Part shown: positions 37,964 through 47,055 of the stretch, one piece after another
Numbering within the stretch: the stretch's first letter is position 1
Layout: each line of letters begins with the position of its first letter
NCBI RefSeq assembly: GCF_014202415.1
Contig: NZ_JACHGR010000005.1
Location: forward strand, 62,001 to 126,000
Length of the DNA stretch: 64,000 nt
Direction: 5' to 3'
DNA from: Tolumonas osonensis
Lineage (GTDB): Bacteria; Pseudomonadota; Gammaproteobacteria; Enterobacterales; Aeromonadaceae
Notes under the pieces: model-generated
The model's database searches: none
What the model saw: only the letters and a program-made list of their open reading frames with translations
What the model was told of the DNA's origin: nothing
Made by a program: the position numbers and the translations under genes

Positions 37964-38563
37964 CTATTCTGCCCATGAAATGTACTTTCTTAATTCAGTT
38001 GTCATCTGAGTTACAGACTGAAAGTGAATGCCTTTGATTCCCAGATTTTCTGCAACCTGAACGTTAATCAGCGAGTCATCGATGAAGATGCAATCAGAAT
38101 TGGTCAGACCATTATTTTTTAGCAGATATTCGAATATCGCCGGATCCGGTTTAACCAGTTGCACTTCGGCAGAAATCACTCTGGCATCAAACTCATTCCA
38201 GAATGGTGCAGTCGCAGCAAGATATGCTGCAGATTCATGCCCCATATTGGAGAGAGCATAAAGACTAAACCCAGCCTGCCGGAGTTGTTGTAGTACAGCG
38301 ATATTTTCAGGGATAGGAGTCAATGAAGCAGGAACAGAACGATAAATGGCAGTCACGATATCCTCATCAATATCGGTACGCTCTACAGCACGGGCGATGA
38401 CATCCGGAATTGAAAGACACCCCTTATCCACCTCCTGCCAGTCAGAATGAGCAAACAAATGCTCCGCGACCCGGACTGCCCCCGGCGCGTTAATCACTGA
38501 ACGCACGATATTGACCGGATCCCATCTGACCAGCACATTTCCGATATCAAAAATAATATTCAT
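37964..38563 (-). CDS. HAD family phosphatase, YihX-like
   Basis: Cytoplasmic phosphatase of 199 residues. Motif I is FDIGNVLVRWDP with the Asp nucleophile, motif II is in ALSNMGHE, motif III the Lys in VKPDPAIFEYLL, and motif IV IFIDDSLINVQVAENLG. This pattern is that of the YihX (alpha-glucose-1-phosphatase) subgroup. The ATG at 38563 has GAGGGTGG before it and gives the usual short N-terminus (MNIIFDIGN). It is a single gene upstream of the ackA region and divergent from serA. Confidence 0.78.
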   Translation of the reverse strand: MNIIFDIGNVLVRWDPVNIVRSVINAPGAVRVAEHLFAHSDWQEVDKGCLSIPDVIARAVERTDIDEDIVTAIYRSVPASLTPIPENIAVLQQLRQAGFSLYALSNMGHESAAYLAATAPFWNEFDARVISAEVQLVKPDPAIFEYLLKNNGLTNSDCIFIDDSLINVQVAENLGIKGIHFQSVTQMTTELRKYISWAE

Positions 38564-38814
38564 AACCACCCTCATCTGTAATTCCGGTAACAATATGAAC
38601 ATACAGTCAGACTGTCCATCAGTTATTCAGTATCCGGTTTTTTATTACGGTATATTTTTTGCTTAATCTTGAATCTCTCTGATGCATATTGGTATAGCGC
38701 ATTAGTCATATAGAAAATTTGTATTACGTTAAGGCAATCTTCCTTGGCGCAGACTCCCCTTTTTTGTTAATTTACTACGCAATCCAATGACGTTGCGTAA
38801 AAGGGAGCGCAGAC

Positions 38815-40047
38815 ATGACCAAATATTCTCTCGACAAGGACAAGATCAAGGTTTTACTGCTGGAAGGTGTGCATCCGAACTCAGTAGATAACTTCAAATC
38901 TGCTGGTTACACCAATGTGGAATATGTGAAAGGTTCACTGGAAGAAGAAGCGCTGATCGAAAAAATCCGCGACGTGCATTTCATTGGTATCCGCTCCCGT
39001 ACTCACCTGACTGAAAAAGTTCTCGACGCAGCGCAAAAACTGGTTGCCATCGGTTGCTTCTGTATCGGCACCAACCAGGTTGATCTGGCAGCAGCTGAAA
39101 AACGCGGTATTCCTGTATTCAACGCGCCATTCTCAAATACCCGCAGCGTAGCTGAACTGGTATTGGGTGAAATCCTGCTGTTATTACGCGGTATTCCGCA
39201 CAAAAACGCCGGCGCTCACCGTGGCGATTGGGACAAGAGCGCAACCAATTCCGTTGAAGCCCGTGGTAAAAAACTGGGTATCGTGGGTTACGGTCATATC
39301 GGTAGCCAGCTGAGTGTTATCGCTGAAAGCATCGGTATGAAAGTTTATTACTACGATATCGAAAACAAACTTTCCATGGGTAACGCTATTCAGGTCGCGA
39401 CACTGGATGAGCTGCTGGCTCAGTCTGACGTGATCACGCTGCATGTTCCGGAAACGCCATCCACCAAAGACATGTTCGGCGAAGAACAGTTCGCGAAGAT
39501 GAAAGCCAACTCCATTTTCATCAACGCTGCCCGTGGTACCGTTGTTAAAATCGACGACCTGGCTGCAGCACTGGAAAGCGGTCATATTGCCGGCGCCGCT
39601 ATTGACGTATTCCCGGTTGAACCAAAAGCGAATGGCGAGAAATTTGTTTCTCCGCTGCAGAAGTTTGACAACGTGATCCTGACTCCGCACATCGGTGGTT
39701 CTACTCAGGAAGCACAGGAAAACATCGGTATCGAAGTTTCCAGCAAACTGATCAAGTACTCCGATAACGGTTCAACCCTGACTGCAGTGAATTTCCCTGA
39801 AGTATCACTGCCAGAAGTGAATCGTAAAACCAGCCGTCTGCTGCACATTCACCGCAACCAACCTGGTATTCTGAACAAGATCAACCAGGCATTCGCTGAT
39901 GAAGGCATCAATATTGCTGGCCAGTTCCTGCAAACCAATGCAAACATCGGCTACGTTGTGATCGAAGTTGAGACAGAGCACAGTGATGTTGCTCTGGCGC
40001 GTCTGAAAGAAATCGACGGCACACTGAAAGCACGTATCCTGTTTTAA
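38815..40047 (+). CDS. serA: D-3-phosphoglycerate dehydrogenase SerA
   Basis: First step of serine synthesis: oxidises 3-phosphoglycerate with NAD. The 410-residue product has the substrate domain (GIRSRTHLTEKVL, FCIGTNQVDL), the Rossmann motif LGIVGYGHIGSQL, the catalytic His in LTPHIGGSTQEAQENIG, and a C-terminal ACT domain (LHIHRNQPGILNKINQAF) that binds serine for feedback inhibition. Length equals that of E. coli SerA. It has GGGAG before the ATG. serC lies 3 kb away on the other strand. Confidence 0.95.
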   Translation: MTKYSLDKDKIKVLLLEGVHPNSVDNFKSAGYTNVEYVKGSLEEEALIEKIRDVHFIGIRSRTHLTEKVLDAAQKLVAIGCFCIGTNQVDLAAAEKRGIPVFNAPFSNTRSVAELVLGEILLLLRGIPHKNAGAHRGDWDKSATNSVEARGKKLGIVGYGHIGSQLSVIAESIGMKVYYYDIENKLSMGNAIQVATLDELLAQSDVITLHVPETPSTKDMFGEEQFAKMKANSIFINAARGTVVKIDDLAAALESGHIAGAAIDVFPVEPKANGEKFVSPLQKFDNVILTPHIGGSTQEAQENIGIEVSSKLIKYSDNGSTLTAVNFPEVSLPEVNRKTSRLLHIHRNQPGILNKINQAFADEGINIAGQFLQTNANIGYVVIEVETEHSDVALARLKEIDGTLKARILF

Positions 40048-40084
40048 GCGTATTCTGTTCTAAGACAAAAAAGTTATCTTATCC

Positions 40085-40109
40085 AACCCGGCTATATGCC
40101 GGGTTTTTT
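40085..40109 (+). terminator. Intrinsic terminator of serA
   Basis: Stem AACCCGGC / GCCGGGTT with a TATAT loop, followed by TTTTC. Confidence 0.88.
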
Positions 40110-40246
40110 CTGCCCGATAGATTTTCCCACCCCCGAGAAAAAAACGAAAAGTCTCATTCAGATCTCAATTAAATTGCAAATGGTCACAATCGGAAATGTG
40201 ATTCAGCAATCGCAATAAAGCTGAATCAATTCAGCTTTACTTTAAG

Positions 40247-40262
40247 CGTGATAGCGATCACA
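40247..40262 (+). promoter_or_regulatory. CRP-like site
   Basis: CGTGA-TAGCGA-TCACA matches the CRP consensus TGTGA-N6-TCACA at 9 of 10 positions. It lies 85 bases before the DUF4432 start. Confidence 0.65.
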
Positions 40263-40346
40263 AATAAATCTCATATCAGTTATTACCATGTAAGAAGAAT
40301 CGTTTCAGCAACACAAATGAATCCAATAAACATGGGAATTACTGTT

Positions 40347-41558
40347 ATGAAAAAAACACTGTTGTCCTTGAGTATTTCTGCATTACTCCTCTCTCCTGCT
40401 GTTTTCGCCAAGGACTTCATCCTGACCGATGTTGCCGACAATACCGAAGTCGCCAACTGGAAAGTCACCAGTGATGAGCTGGGTCTGAAAGATGCTCCGG
40501 CCTTTACTGTGACCAAAAAGACATTGCACGGTGGAAAACAGGAAGGCAGCACCCTGATCACCATTGATGCCAAGGATCTGCAGGTATCCCTGATCCCAAC
40601 CCGCGGTATGGATATTTATGAAATCAAAAGCGGCGATGTCCGTTATGGCTGGAAATCCCCGGTGGATGAAATCGTCAATCCAGCCTATATGAATCTGGAA
40701 ATGCGTAATGGTCTGGGCTGGCTGGACGGATTTAACGAGATGATGGTTCGCTGTGGTTATGAATGGACCGGCCATCCTGGCGAAGAAAATGGCAAACTGA
40801 TGAGTCTGCATGGCCGCGCCGGCAATACGCCAGCCTCCAAAGTGACTGTCAGTATTGACGAGACCGCACCTTACGCGATTCATGTTAAAGGCCTGGTGAA
40901 AGAGAATACCTTCAAGCTGAGTGCGCTGGAAACATGGACACAACTCACTGTTGTTCCTGGTCAGAAATCGGTGAAAGTACATGATGAACTGACAAATAAC
41001 AGCGACTATGACCGCGATTACCAGATCATCTACCACAGCAATTTCGGCGCACCTGTCCTGGAAGAAGGGGCCAAGTTTGTTGCGCCAGTGAAAGAAATCT
41101 CTCCGTTTAATGACTATGCGAAAAAAGGTCTGCAAGACTGGCAAACCTATCTGGGGCCAACCAAGGGCTATGATGAGATGGTCTTTAATCTGATCCCCTA
41201 TGCCGATAAAGATGGGATGACAACCGCTATGCTGCATAACAAGGCTGCCGATAAGGGTATTGCCATCAGTTATGATACTAAACAACTGCCAGCCCTGACC
41301 TTGTGGAAAAACACGGATACCCTGAAACAGGGTTATGTCACCGGCATTGAGCCAGGCACCAGCTACGCTTATCCGCGTCAGATTGAACGTGAACAAGGTC
41401 GTGTAAAAACACTGCCGCCACTGGGCCGTCAGGCATTTGATCTGGAATATCGTGTCATGACGACAACGGAAGAAGTTTCTTCTGTTCAGAAAGAAATCGA
41501 CACGATCACCGCCGATCAGAAAACCAAAGTAACAACCAAACCGATAGCAAAAGAATAA
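40347..41558 (+). CDS. Secreted DUF4432 / aldose 1-epimerase-like protein
   Basis: A 403-residue protein of the DUF4432 group within the galactose mutarotase-like superfamily. The start gives MKKTLLSLSISALLLSPAVFAKD, a clear signal peptide with an AFA cleavage site, preceded by GGGA. The conserved region includes LIPTRGMDIYEI, FNEMMVRCGYEWTG, LHGRAGNTPA, and YHSNFGAPVLEEG. Members of the group are usually cytoplasmic, so the signal peptide is notable. The C-terminal 30 residues are polar and Lys/Thr-rich. A carbohydrate-binding or epimerase role is an inference from the fold; the substrate is unknown. A CRP-like site suggests carbon control. Confidence 0.72.
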   Translation: MKKTLLSLSISALLLSPAVFAKDFILTDVADNTEVANWKVTSDELGLKDAPAFTVTKKTLHGGKQEGSTLITIDAKDLQVSLIPTRGMDIYEIKSGDVRYGWKSPVDEIVNPAYMNLEMRNGLGWLDGFNEMMVRCGYEWTGHPGEENGKLMSLHGRAGNTPASKVTVSIDETAPYAIHVKGLVKENTFKLSALETWTQLTVVPGQKSVKVHDELTNNSDYDRDYQIIYHSNFGAPVLEEGAKFVAPVKEISPFNDYAKKGLQDWQTYLGPTKGYDEMVFNLIPYADKDGMTTAMLHNKAADKGIAISYDTKQLPALTLWKNTDTLKQGYVTGIEPGTSYAYPRQIEREQGRVKTLPPLGRQAFDLEYRVMTTTEEVSSVQKEIDTITADQKTKVTTKPIAKE

Positions 41559-41576
41559 TTTGCCGGGATGAAGTAA

Positions 41577-41610
41577 GAAAAAAGCCGGTGTTTCATCACC
41601 GGCTTTTTAT
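41577..41610. terminator. Bidirectional terminator between the DUF4432 gene and aroA
   Basis: Stem AAAGCCGGTG / CACCGGCTTT (41581-41606) with a TTTCAT loop and A- and T-runs on either side. Confidence 0.85.
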
Positions 41611-41627
41611 TGATCCGAATACCAGAA

Positions 41628-42911
41628 TCAGCGTTTAGAAATAGACGCGAACTTGGTGAAATAATCCGGGAAGGTTTTAGAGGTACAGTCCGGATCATTA
41701 ATGGTGACTGGAGTATCACTCAGAGCCACCAGCGAGAAGCACATTGCGATACGGTGATCATTGTAGGTATCGATGGCTGCATGTTTCAGTTGCGCCGGTG
41801 GCGTGATTTCGATGAAATCATGCCCTTCCACTACTTCGGCACCCACTTTACGCAGTTCGGTAGCCATCGCCGTCAGACGGTCGGTTTCCTTGACGCGCCA
41901 GTTATAGATGTTGCGAATCGCCGTTTTACCGTTGGCAAACAATGCCGCTGTGGCAATCGTCATCGCCGCATCCGGGATCTGGTTCATATCCTGATCAACC
42001 GCCTGCAATTCACCGACGTTTTCAGCCTCGATATAATCATCACCCCAGGTAATTTTCGCACCCATGTTTTCCAGTACATCGGCAAAACGGATATCGCCCT
42101 GGATACTGTCTTTACCAATACCTGTCACGCGGACTTTGCCTTTAATGGCGCCCGCAGCCAGGAAGTAAGAGGCTGAAGAAGCATCGCCTTCCACCAGGAA
42201 AGTACCTGGAGAAACATAAGTCTGATTACCACGCACATAGAACACCTGATAATTATCGTGCTCTACGGTGACACCAAACTGTTTCATGATATGCAGGGTG
42301 ATGTCGATGTAAGGTTTGGATACCAGCTCGCCACGAATACGGATGCGGACATCGCCGGAAGCCAGTGGCGCCGCCATCAGGAACGCAGTCAGGAACTGAC
42401 TGGAAACGGAACCATCGATAACAACTTCCCCACCCCACAGGCCTTTGCCTTCAATGGTCAGCGGCGGATAGCCATCTTTTTTCAGATAGTGAACATGCGC
42501 ACCAGCCTGACGCAGCGCATCAACCAGATGCGCGATCGGACGTTCTTCCATCCGGGGCTCGCCAGTCAGCGTAAATTCGCCATTACCAAGACACAACGCG
42601 GCACACAGAGGGCGCATTGCAGTACCTGCATTACCCAGGAACAGACTTACCGGCTCGGAAGAAGAAAATGCACGGCCTAATCCATGTACGGTGCATTCGG
42701 TCTTGTCCGCGGACAACTCATAGCTTACGCCCAGTGTTTTCAGTGCGTTCAACATATGACGGATATCGTCACTATCCAGCAGGTTAGTTAATCGGGTTGT
42801 TCCACGAGCCAGAGCAGCCAGCAATAAAGCACGGTTGGAAACGCTCTTGGATCCAGGCAGGTTAACCGTTCCTTCTACACGCGCAATCGGTTCCAGAGTC
42901 AGGGTTTTCAT
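41628..42911 (-). CDS. aroA: 3-phosphoshikimate 1-carboxyvinyltransferase AroA (EPSP synthase)
   Basis: Sixth step of the shikimate pathway: transfers enolpyruvyl from PEP to shikimate-3-phosphate. The 427-residue product matches E. coli AroA throughout: [18 protein letters not shown], the class I signature [23 protein letters not shown], and [11 protein letters not shown]. The start is the ATG at 42911 giving [14 protein letters not shown]. It lies downstream of serC, as in many gammaproteobacteria, with 173 bases and a strong hairpin between the genes. The sequence is the glyphosate-sensitive class I type. Confidence 0.95.
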   Translation of the reverse strand: MKTLTLEPIARVEGTVNLPGSKSVSNRALLLAALARGTTRLTNLLDSDDIRHMLNALKTLGVSYELSADKTECTVHGLGRAFSSSEPVSLFLGNAGTAMRPLCAALCLGNGEFTLTGEPRMEERPIAHLVDALRQAGAHVHYLKKDGYPPLTIEGKGLWGGEVVIDGSVSSQFLTAFLMAAPLASGDVRIRIRGELVSKPYIDITLHIMKQFGVTVEHDNYQVFYVRGNQTYVSPGTFLVEGDASSASYFLAAGAIKGKVRVTGIGKDSIQGDIRFADVLENMGAKITWGDDYIEAENVGELQAVDQDMNQIPDAAMTIATAALFANGKTAIRNIYNWRVKETDRLTAMATELRKVGAEVVEGHDFIEITPPAQLKHAAIDTYNDHRIAMCFSLVALSDTPVTINDPDCTSKTFPDYFTKFASISKR

Positions 42912-42975
42912 AGTGTTCCTGTTACAACGAAAAATTCTTATTGTTCGGGCAATGAGCAAGGCTCATCGATTCCAC

Positions 42976-43007
42976 CAGAAAAATAACGCCGGATAATCCG
43001 GCGTTAT
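42976..43007 (-). terminator. Hairpin between serC and aroA
   Basis: A 25-base perfect palindrome ATAACGCCGGAT-A-ATCCGGCGTTAT (42983-43007), followed on the minus strand by TTTTTC. It looks like an intrinsic terminator after serC, so aroA depends on readthrough or on its own promoter. Confidence 0.7.
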
Positions 43008-43084
43008 CCTCTTACATTTAATATTACACTGCAGCGCAGAGGAACGCTGCTTTAAATCACGTCAGGTTATGACTGATTCGCGGA

Positions 43085-44170
43085 TCACGCATGTTTCTTG
43101 GCGAAATCATCCATGAAACTGACCAGCGCCTTAACACCTTCCAGCGGCATGGCGTTATAAATGCTCGCACGCATACCACCAGCAATACGGTGACCTTTCA
43201 GCGCCATCAGACCCGCCGCTTTTGATTCAGCCAGGAAAGCAGCATCCAGTTCAGGATTTGCCAGATGGAATGGTACGTTCATGCGTGAACGGAATTCAGG
43301 ATCAATGTTGTTGCTGTAGAAGCTGCTGTTATCAATGTAGTTATACAGATAATCCGCTTTTTCCTGATTCAGCTTGTCCATTGCTTCCAGACCACCGATA
43401 CGTTTCAGCCATTTGAACACCAGGCCTGCCAGATACCAGGCATAAGTTGGCGGCGTGTTGAACATGGAATCGTTTTCTGCAGTCAGTTTGTAATCCAGAA
43501 TTGCAGGAACATCAGCACGAGCCTGGTTCAGCAAGTCATCACGTACGATGGCAATACACAGACCGGAAGGGCCGATGTTTTTCTGAGCGCCAGCATAGAT
43601 GATGCCGAATTTGGACACATCCAGAGGACGGGACAGGATGGTAGAAGACAGGTCTGCCACCAGCGGAATATCACCGGTGTCCGGCAGATCGACCATTTCG
43701 ATCCCTTCGATAGTTTCGTTCGGGCAGTAATGCACATAAGCGGCATCAGGACGGAACTGCAGATTTTTGTTTACAGTAGTACGACCCTGCGCATCTTTTG
43801 TGATGCAGTCTACGGCAACCATATCGCCATATTTTTTGGCTTCAGTCAGTGCAGCTTTAGACCAGACGCCGGAGACGATGTAGTCTGCTTTTTTGTTCTC
43901 GCCACCCAGCAGATTCATTGGCACTGCAGCAAACTGGCCACGGCCACCGCCATGCATGAACAGGACTTTGTAGTTATCCGGGATGTTCAGCAGGTCACGC
44001 AGATCCTGTTCCGCTTCAGCCGCCAGCGCCATGTATTCCTTGCCGCGGTGGGACAATTCCATTACAGAGACACCTAAGCCTGCGTAGTCAATGAACTCGC
44101 TTTGTGCCTGTTGCATTACTTCCACCGGCAACATAGCCGGGCCTGCGCAGAAATTGTACACTTTCTTCAT
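43085..44170 (-). CDS. serC: Phosphoserine aminotransferase SerC
   Basis: PLP enzyme for serine and pyridoxal phosphate synthesis, 361 residues. It shows [33 protein letters not shown], and the PLP Lys in [14 protein letters not shown]. The start gives [10 protein letters not shown] as in E. coli. It heads the serC-aroA unit. Together with serA it covers two of the three serine synthesis steps; serB is not in the window. Confidence 0.95.
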   Translation of the reverse strand: MKKVYNFCAGPAMLPVEVMQQAQSEFIDYAGLGVSVMELSHRGKEYMALAAEAEQDLRDLLNIPDNYKVLFMHGGGRGQFAAVPMNLLGGENKKADYIVSGVWSKAALTEAKKYGDMVAVDCITKDAQGRTTVNKNLQFRPDAAYVHYCPNETIEGIEMVDLPDTGDIPLVADLSSTILSRPLDVSKFGIIYAGAQKNIGPSGLCIAIVRDDLLNQARADVPAILDYKLTAENDSMFNTPPTYAWYLAGLVFKWLKRIGGLEAMDKLNQEKADYLYNYIDNSSFYSNNIDPEFRSRMNVPFHLANPELDAAFLAESKAAGLMALKGHRIAGGMRASIYNAMPLEGVKALVSFMDDFAKKHA

Positions 44171-44508
44171 AATGTCCTTATACCTCAGCGTCTTATAGCT
44201 AAATAACAAAACGGAACTGTCAGCTTTTTGCAATGTGTTGCGGAATTCCGGATAACGAAGGAAAAAGCCAGGCAGATTTGATCTGGATCTCATCATACAA
44301 CATTGCGCGGGCTGGGACGGAGTGGTTTTTTTACTAAATATTCTGAGATCTGATCTCGTTGATTTTCGGGATATGGAATAACCGGAATACCTTTAATCTG
44401 ATTTCATTTGGATTAACTTTCTCACTAATCCATGTATCCCCTGTTCATTGATGGACAGGGGATACTTTATGCCCGGAGATAAAACACCTCCGAATGGAGC
44501 TGTTTTTA
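44171..44508. other. Gap between the glycine-rich secreted protein and serC
   Basis: No gene. It contains a perfect 11-base-pair inverted repeat GTATCCCCTGT / ACAGGGGATAC with a 10-base loop (44434-44465) and the probable terminator of the upstream leftward gene (44481-44506). The part next to serC should hold its promoter; I see no clear element. Confidence 0.5.
44481..44506 (-). terminator. Probable terminator of the glycine-rich secreted protein gene
   Basis: Stem of 11 positions with one mismatch, AAAACACCTCC / GGAGCTGTTTT, loop GAAT, three bases after the stop codon. The U-tract is mostly inside the stem. Confidence 0.55.
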
Positions 44509-45780
44509 TTACCGTCTGCCGCCACCTCCTTTGGTGGACAACGGGATATCGATGTAGACTAGGCCACCTTCATCACCAAGAGCGGAGTCACCTTTGGCTA
44601 TGATGTTCGGGGAGAAGTTCTCACCGACATTCACAAGCTGAGTGCCGCCAAGAGGACCGAACATGGTTGCCAGCGCTGTTGGGCACTGAGGTCCTTCTGT
44701 ATCGTTACCATCCAGCACAAAGGTCAGGCGATACGTCCCTGTGGCAGCAGTCTTGGCGTTCCAGTTGTAGCCATATACAATGCTGCCACCTGAGGTAATT
44801 TCAACCGACCAAGGGCTAGTAGTCGAGTAAGTAGCAACGTTGACCATCGGTACATCCACGCCTGCGCCAACCCACCGACCAGTGGTCTTATCCCAAGTCG
44901 GCGTTCCGCTGATTTTCTGGATCACCAGACGTGCACACTGGGAATATACCAGCGCGTGGACCGGGATAGAGGTACCCTCGGAAGTTAACGCTTGTCTCAC
45001 GCTAGTCGGGTCAACCAGAGCTTGTGTGCCTGGGTATGAACCGTCACCAGAGCCGAAGTCTGTGCCCTGCATCTCGTTACCGGACTGTTCAGTACCGGGC
45101 ACCGCCCCGCTCATGCCTAGGGCTGCGAAGCAGCCAATGCTGGTATTGCCTCCCACCTCATTAGGTATGTTGCATTCCGTCGGAATACCGGTGGTAGGCC
45201 ACTCGGTTACAACATAGGGGCTCAGAGGGCTACCTGTCTCTGGTACGCTCTGCAACAGGTTGAACTCGACTCGGATCTGCCGCGTGGCAAGCGACGGGGT
45301 GGATTCCAGCAGGTCACCAACATCGACCGCACTCACGACTAGTGGTGTGCCGGTGTTATTCCCAACGGTCAGCGCTTTCCAGAAGTTCTGTGTACGTTTT
45401 TGCAGCCACCAGACCCTGGTTGGCTCGTCAAATTGGAGCTCGCCAGTCTCCGATATTACGGTGATATGTCGTCCGTAGTAGCACAGGTAGTTAGGCGGTA
45501 CCGGCTCACCAGCGGTCACGCCAGTTTCGCCAATACACTCACTTTGCGGAGTGGTGATCGGGGCGAATCGCCAGACACCGTCAGCTGGGAAGGGGCCGGT
45601 GTTGTCTGACAGGATCACCGGGAAAGATAGGTTGTTGGAGCCTGTTTCAGTGGTAGGTGGTTCACCTCCGCTTCCTCCACCGCCAGGGCCGCCCTTCGCT
45701 GCGTAGACGCCGGCACTCATGCCAATTAATAACGCTGCAACCACGATTTGCCGCAGCCTGTTTAATTTGAATGCGTTCAT
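44509..45780 (-). CDS. Putative secreted protein with Gly-rich ends, unknown function
   Basis: I do not recognise this 423-residue protein. The ATG at 45780 (AAGGAACG before it) opens a signal peptide, MNAFKLNRLRQIVVAALLIG to VYAA. The mature protein begins GGPGGGGSGGEPPTTETG, has a polar, Ser/Thr/Gly-rich body with several Cys (SECIGE, NYLCYYGRH, TECNIPNEVGG, SIGCFAALG, QCARLVI, GPQCPTALA), and ends in STKGGGGRR. The Cys pattern suggests disulfides in the periplasm or outside. It has no transmembrane anchor or lipobox. The Gly-rich ends flanking a folded core recall secreted substrates, but no secretion system is nearby. A downstream hairpin ends its transcript. Confidence 0.6.
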   Translation of the reverse strand: MNAFKLNRLRQIVVAALLIGMSAGVYAAKGGPGGGGSGGEPPTTETGSNNLSFPVILSDNTGPFPADGVWRFAPITTPQSECIGETGVTAGEPVPPNYLCYYGRHITVISETGELQFDEPTRVWWLQKRTQNFWKALTVGNNTGTPLVVSAVDVGDLLESTPSLATRQIRVEFNLLQSVPETGSPLSPYVVTEWPTTGIPTECNIPNEVGGNTSIGCFAALGMSGAVPGTEQSGNEMQGTDFGSGDGSYPGTQALVDPTSVRQALTSEGTSIPVHALVYSQCARLVIQKISGTPTWDKTTGRWVGAGVDVPMVNVATYSTTSPWSVEITSGGSIVYGYNWNAKTAATGTYRLTFVLDGNDTEGPQCPTALATMFGPLGGTQLVNVGENFSPNIIAKGDSALGDEGGLVYIDIPLSTKGGGGRR

Positions 45781-46001
45781 ATTACGTTCCTTTTTATGAA
45801 TGTAATCAAGGTTCAGGGAACGGATTACCCAGGCGCTTGAGTTCCGGCGCGTCTGGCGCAACTCCATAGAGACCGTGAAGGGCCTCTTTTTTAATTATAG
45901 ATAAATCGATAAATTCGTGATAAGGGGTGTATTGTTTTGGACGTATAGTGTGAGGTGTGTAACGTAGCGCCTATTTCAAAAAATATATGATCCGCAATAA
46001 A

Positions 46002-46035
46002 AATCCGGAGCCAACTTAAAGCTGAGCCCCGGATT
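46002..46035 (-). terminator. Terminator of the repeat-protein gene
   Basis: Ten-position stem AATCCGGAGC / GCCCCGGATT (one G-U pair in the transcript), 14-base loop, followed on the minus strand by TTTTATTG. It lies 20 bases beyond the stop codon. Confidence 0.65.
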
Positions 46036-46054
46036 CGTTCGTTTTACAAAGAGT

Positions 46055-46927
46055 TTATTTACTATTGCCGCCGCTTCCGCCGCCGCCACTATTTCCACCA
46101 CTTCCGCTATTTCCGCTGCTTCCACTACTGTTTCCACTTCCTGCGCTACTTCCGCTGCTTCCACTACTGTTTCCACTTCCTCCGCTACTTCCGCTTCCGC
46201 TGCTACTACCTCCCTGGCCCATTCCCATACCTTTACCCATGCCCTGACCGTTCATCATTGGCATGTCTGGCAAGGTTATGCCCTGAGCTTTAGCACGTTC
46301 AAGCATTTGTTCCCGGTGTTGCAGACGGATTTGCTGACGCTCTTCATCAGTTGCAGCATTCTGCATCTGAGTACGGAACTGCAGCCGTTCTTCCATCGTC
46401 ATCATCTGACCACCAAAAACAACTTCGTCGCCAGGAGTTATAGCTGGCGGGTCAGTCAAGGTGACGCCTTGGGCCTTGGCGCGCTCAAGCATCCGTTCCC
46501 GGTGCTGAAGACGGATCTGCTGACGTTCTTCGTCAGTTGCAGCATTCTGCATCTGAGTACGGAACTGCATCTGTTCCTGATTCGTCATCATCCGACCACC
46601 AAAAACAGGTTGCTCACCAGGCGCAACCACAGGTGGTTCAGGTAAGGTGACGCCTTGAGCCTTGGCGCGCTCAAGCATTTGTTCGCGGTGCTGAAGACGG
46701 ATCTGCTGACGTTCTTCTTCTGTTGTAGCCGTTTGCATTTGATTGCGGAAAGTTGCCCGTTCTTCCTCAGTCATCAGTTGGTAACCATAAATAGGTTCTT
46801 TGTCTGCAGTAGCGACAACCGGCGTTTCTGGCTTAGCCGGCGGTATGGGCTTGTCAGCGGCCACACTCAAAGCCGGCAGCAATAACAAGCCGAGCAATGC
46901 AGATTTTTTAAACAAACCAGATTGCAT
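46055..46927 (-). CDS. Secreted protein with three 62-residue repeats and a Gly/Ser tail
   Basis: A 290-residue protein, function unknown. The signal peptide MQSGLFKKSALLGLLLLPAL ends at SVAA. Three tandem repeats follow at about residues 45-106, 107-168 and 169-224, each with (V/I)(F/Y)G, MMT, an FRxQMQ segment, EERQQIRLQHRE and MLERAKAQG(V/I)TL. Each looks like an amphipathic helical hairpin with many Arg, Glu and Gln. The last 65 residues are nearly all Gly, Ser and Asn. It is divergent from the lipid-export operon, separated by 128 bases with overlapping promoter-like palindromes, so the two may be co-regulated. The ATG with GGAGG five bases upstream is preferred over a TTG four codons before. 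Confidence 0.65.
   Translation of the reverse strand: MQSGLFKKSALLGLLLLPALSVAADKPIPPAKPETPVVATADKEPIYGYQLMTEEERATFRNQMQTATTEEERQQIRLQHREQMLERAKAQGVTLPEPPVVAPGEQPVFGGRMMTNQEQMQFRTQMQNAATDEERQQIRLQHRERMLERAKAQGVTLTDPPAITPGDEVVFGGQMMTMEERLQFRTQMQNAATDEERQQIRLQHREQMLERAKAQGITLPDMPMMNGQGMGKGMGMGQGGSSSGSGSSGGSGNSSGSSGSSAGSGNSSGSSGNSGSGGNSGGGGSGGNSK
46280..46795 (-). repeat. Three tandem 186-base coding repeats
   Basis: The DNA repeats with a period of 186 bases within the secreted-protein gene. On the plus strand near-identical blocks such as AGACGGAT(T/C)TGCTGACG recur near 46324, 46510 and 46696. Copies two and three agree best, suggesting a recent duplication. Confidence 0.8.
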
Positions 46928-46946
46928 GTTAACCTCCAATGTTCAT

Positions 46947-47024
46947 TGATAGCTGTTAAACCGCTATCAGGATTTATCTTAATAAGTATAGGTCACGATG
47001 ACCGGAACGAGGCTATCTATACTT
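46947..47024. promoter_or_regulatory. Divergent promoter region with nested inverted repeats
   Basis: Between the repeat-protein gene and the exporter operon. TGATAGC-N9-GCTATCA (46947-46969), AAGTATAG / CTATACTT (46984-46991, 47017-47024), and GGTCA-CGA-TGACC (46991-47003) between the latter arms. Each arm of the middle pair contains TATACT in outward orientation, a good -10 element for each direction. No -35 elements are good, so an activator is likely. Confidence 0.5.
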
Positions 47025-47055
47025 AACTTAAGGCGGAACAAATCAGGAGCGGGAT

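Larger units (their letters stand above)
40048..40346. other. Regulatory region upstream of the DUF4432 gene
   Basis: After the serA terminator this stretch has no gene. It contains a 22-base palindrome (40217-40238) and a CRP-like site (40247-40262), both upstream of the secreted epimerase-like protein. Confidence 0.55.

Noticed and set aside
40383-41396. A 337-codon reading antisense to the DUF4432 gene
   Set aside because: The opposite strand has a signal peptide, conserved motifs and upstream control sites; this is a shadow frame.
45976-46176. An Ala/Val/Glu-rich reading within the repeat-protein gene
   Set aside because: It is a frame shift of the Gly/Ser tail, whose simple repeats keep several frames open.
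46280-46795. CRISPR-like or mobile repeats
   Set aside because: The 186-base repeats are in frame inside one gene and encode protein repeats; no spacers or transposase.
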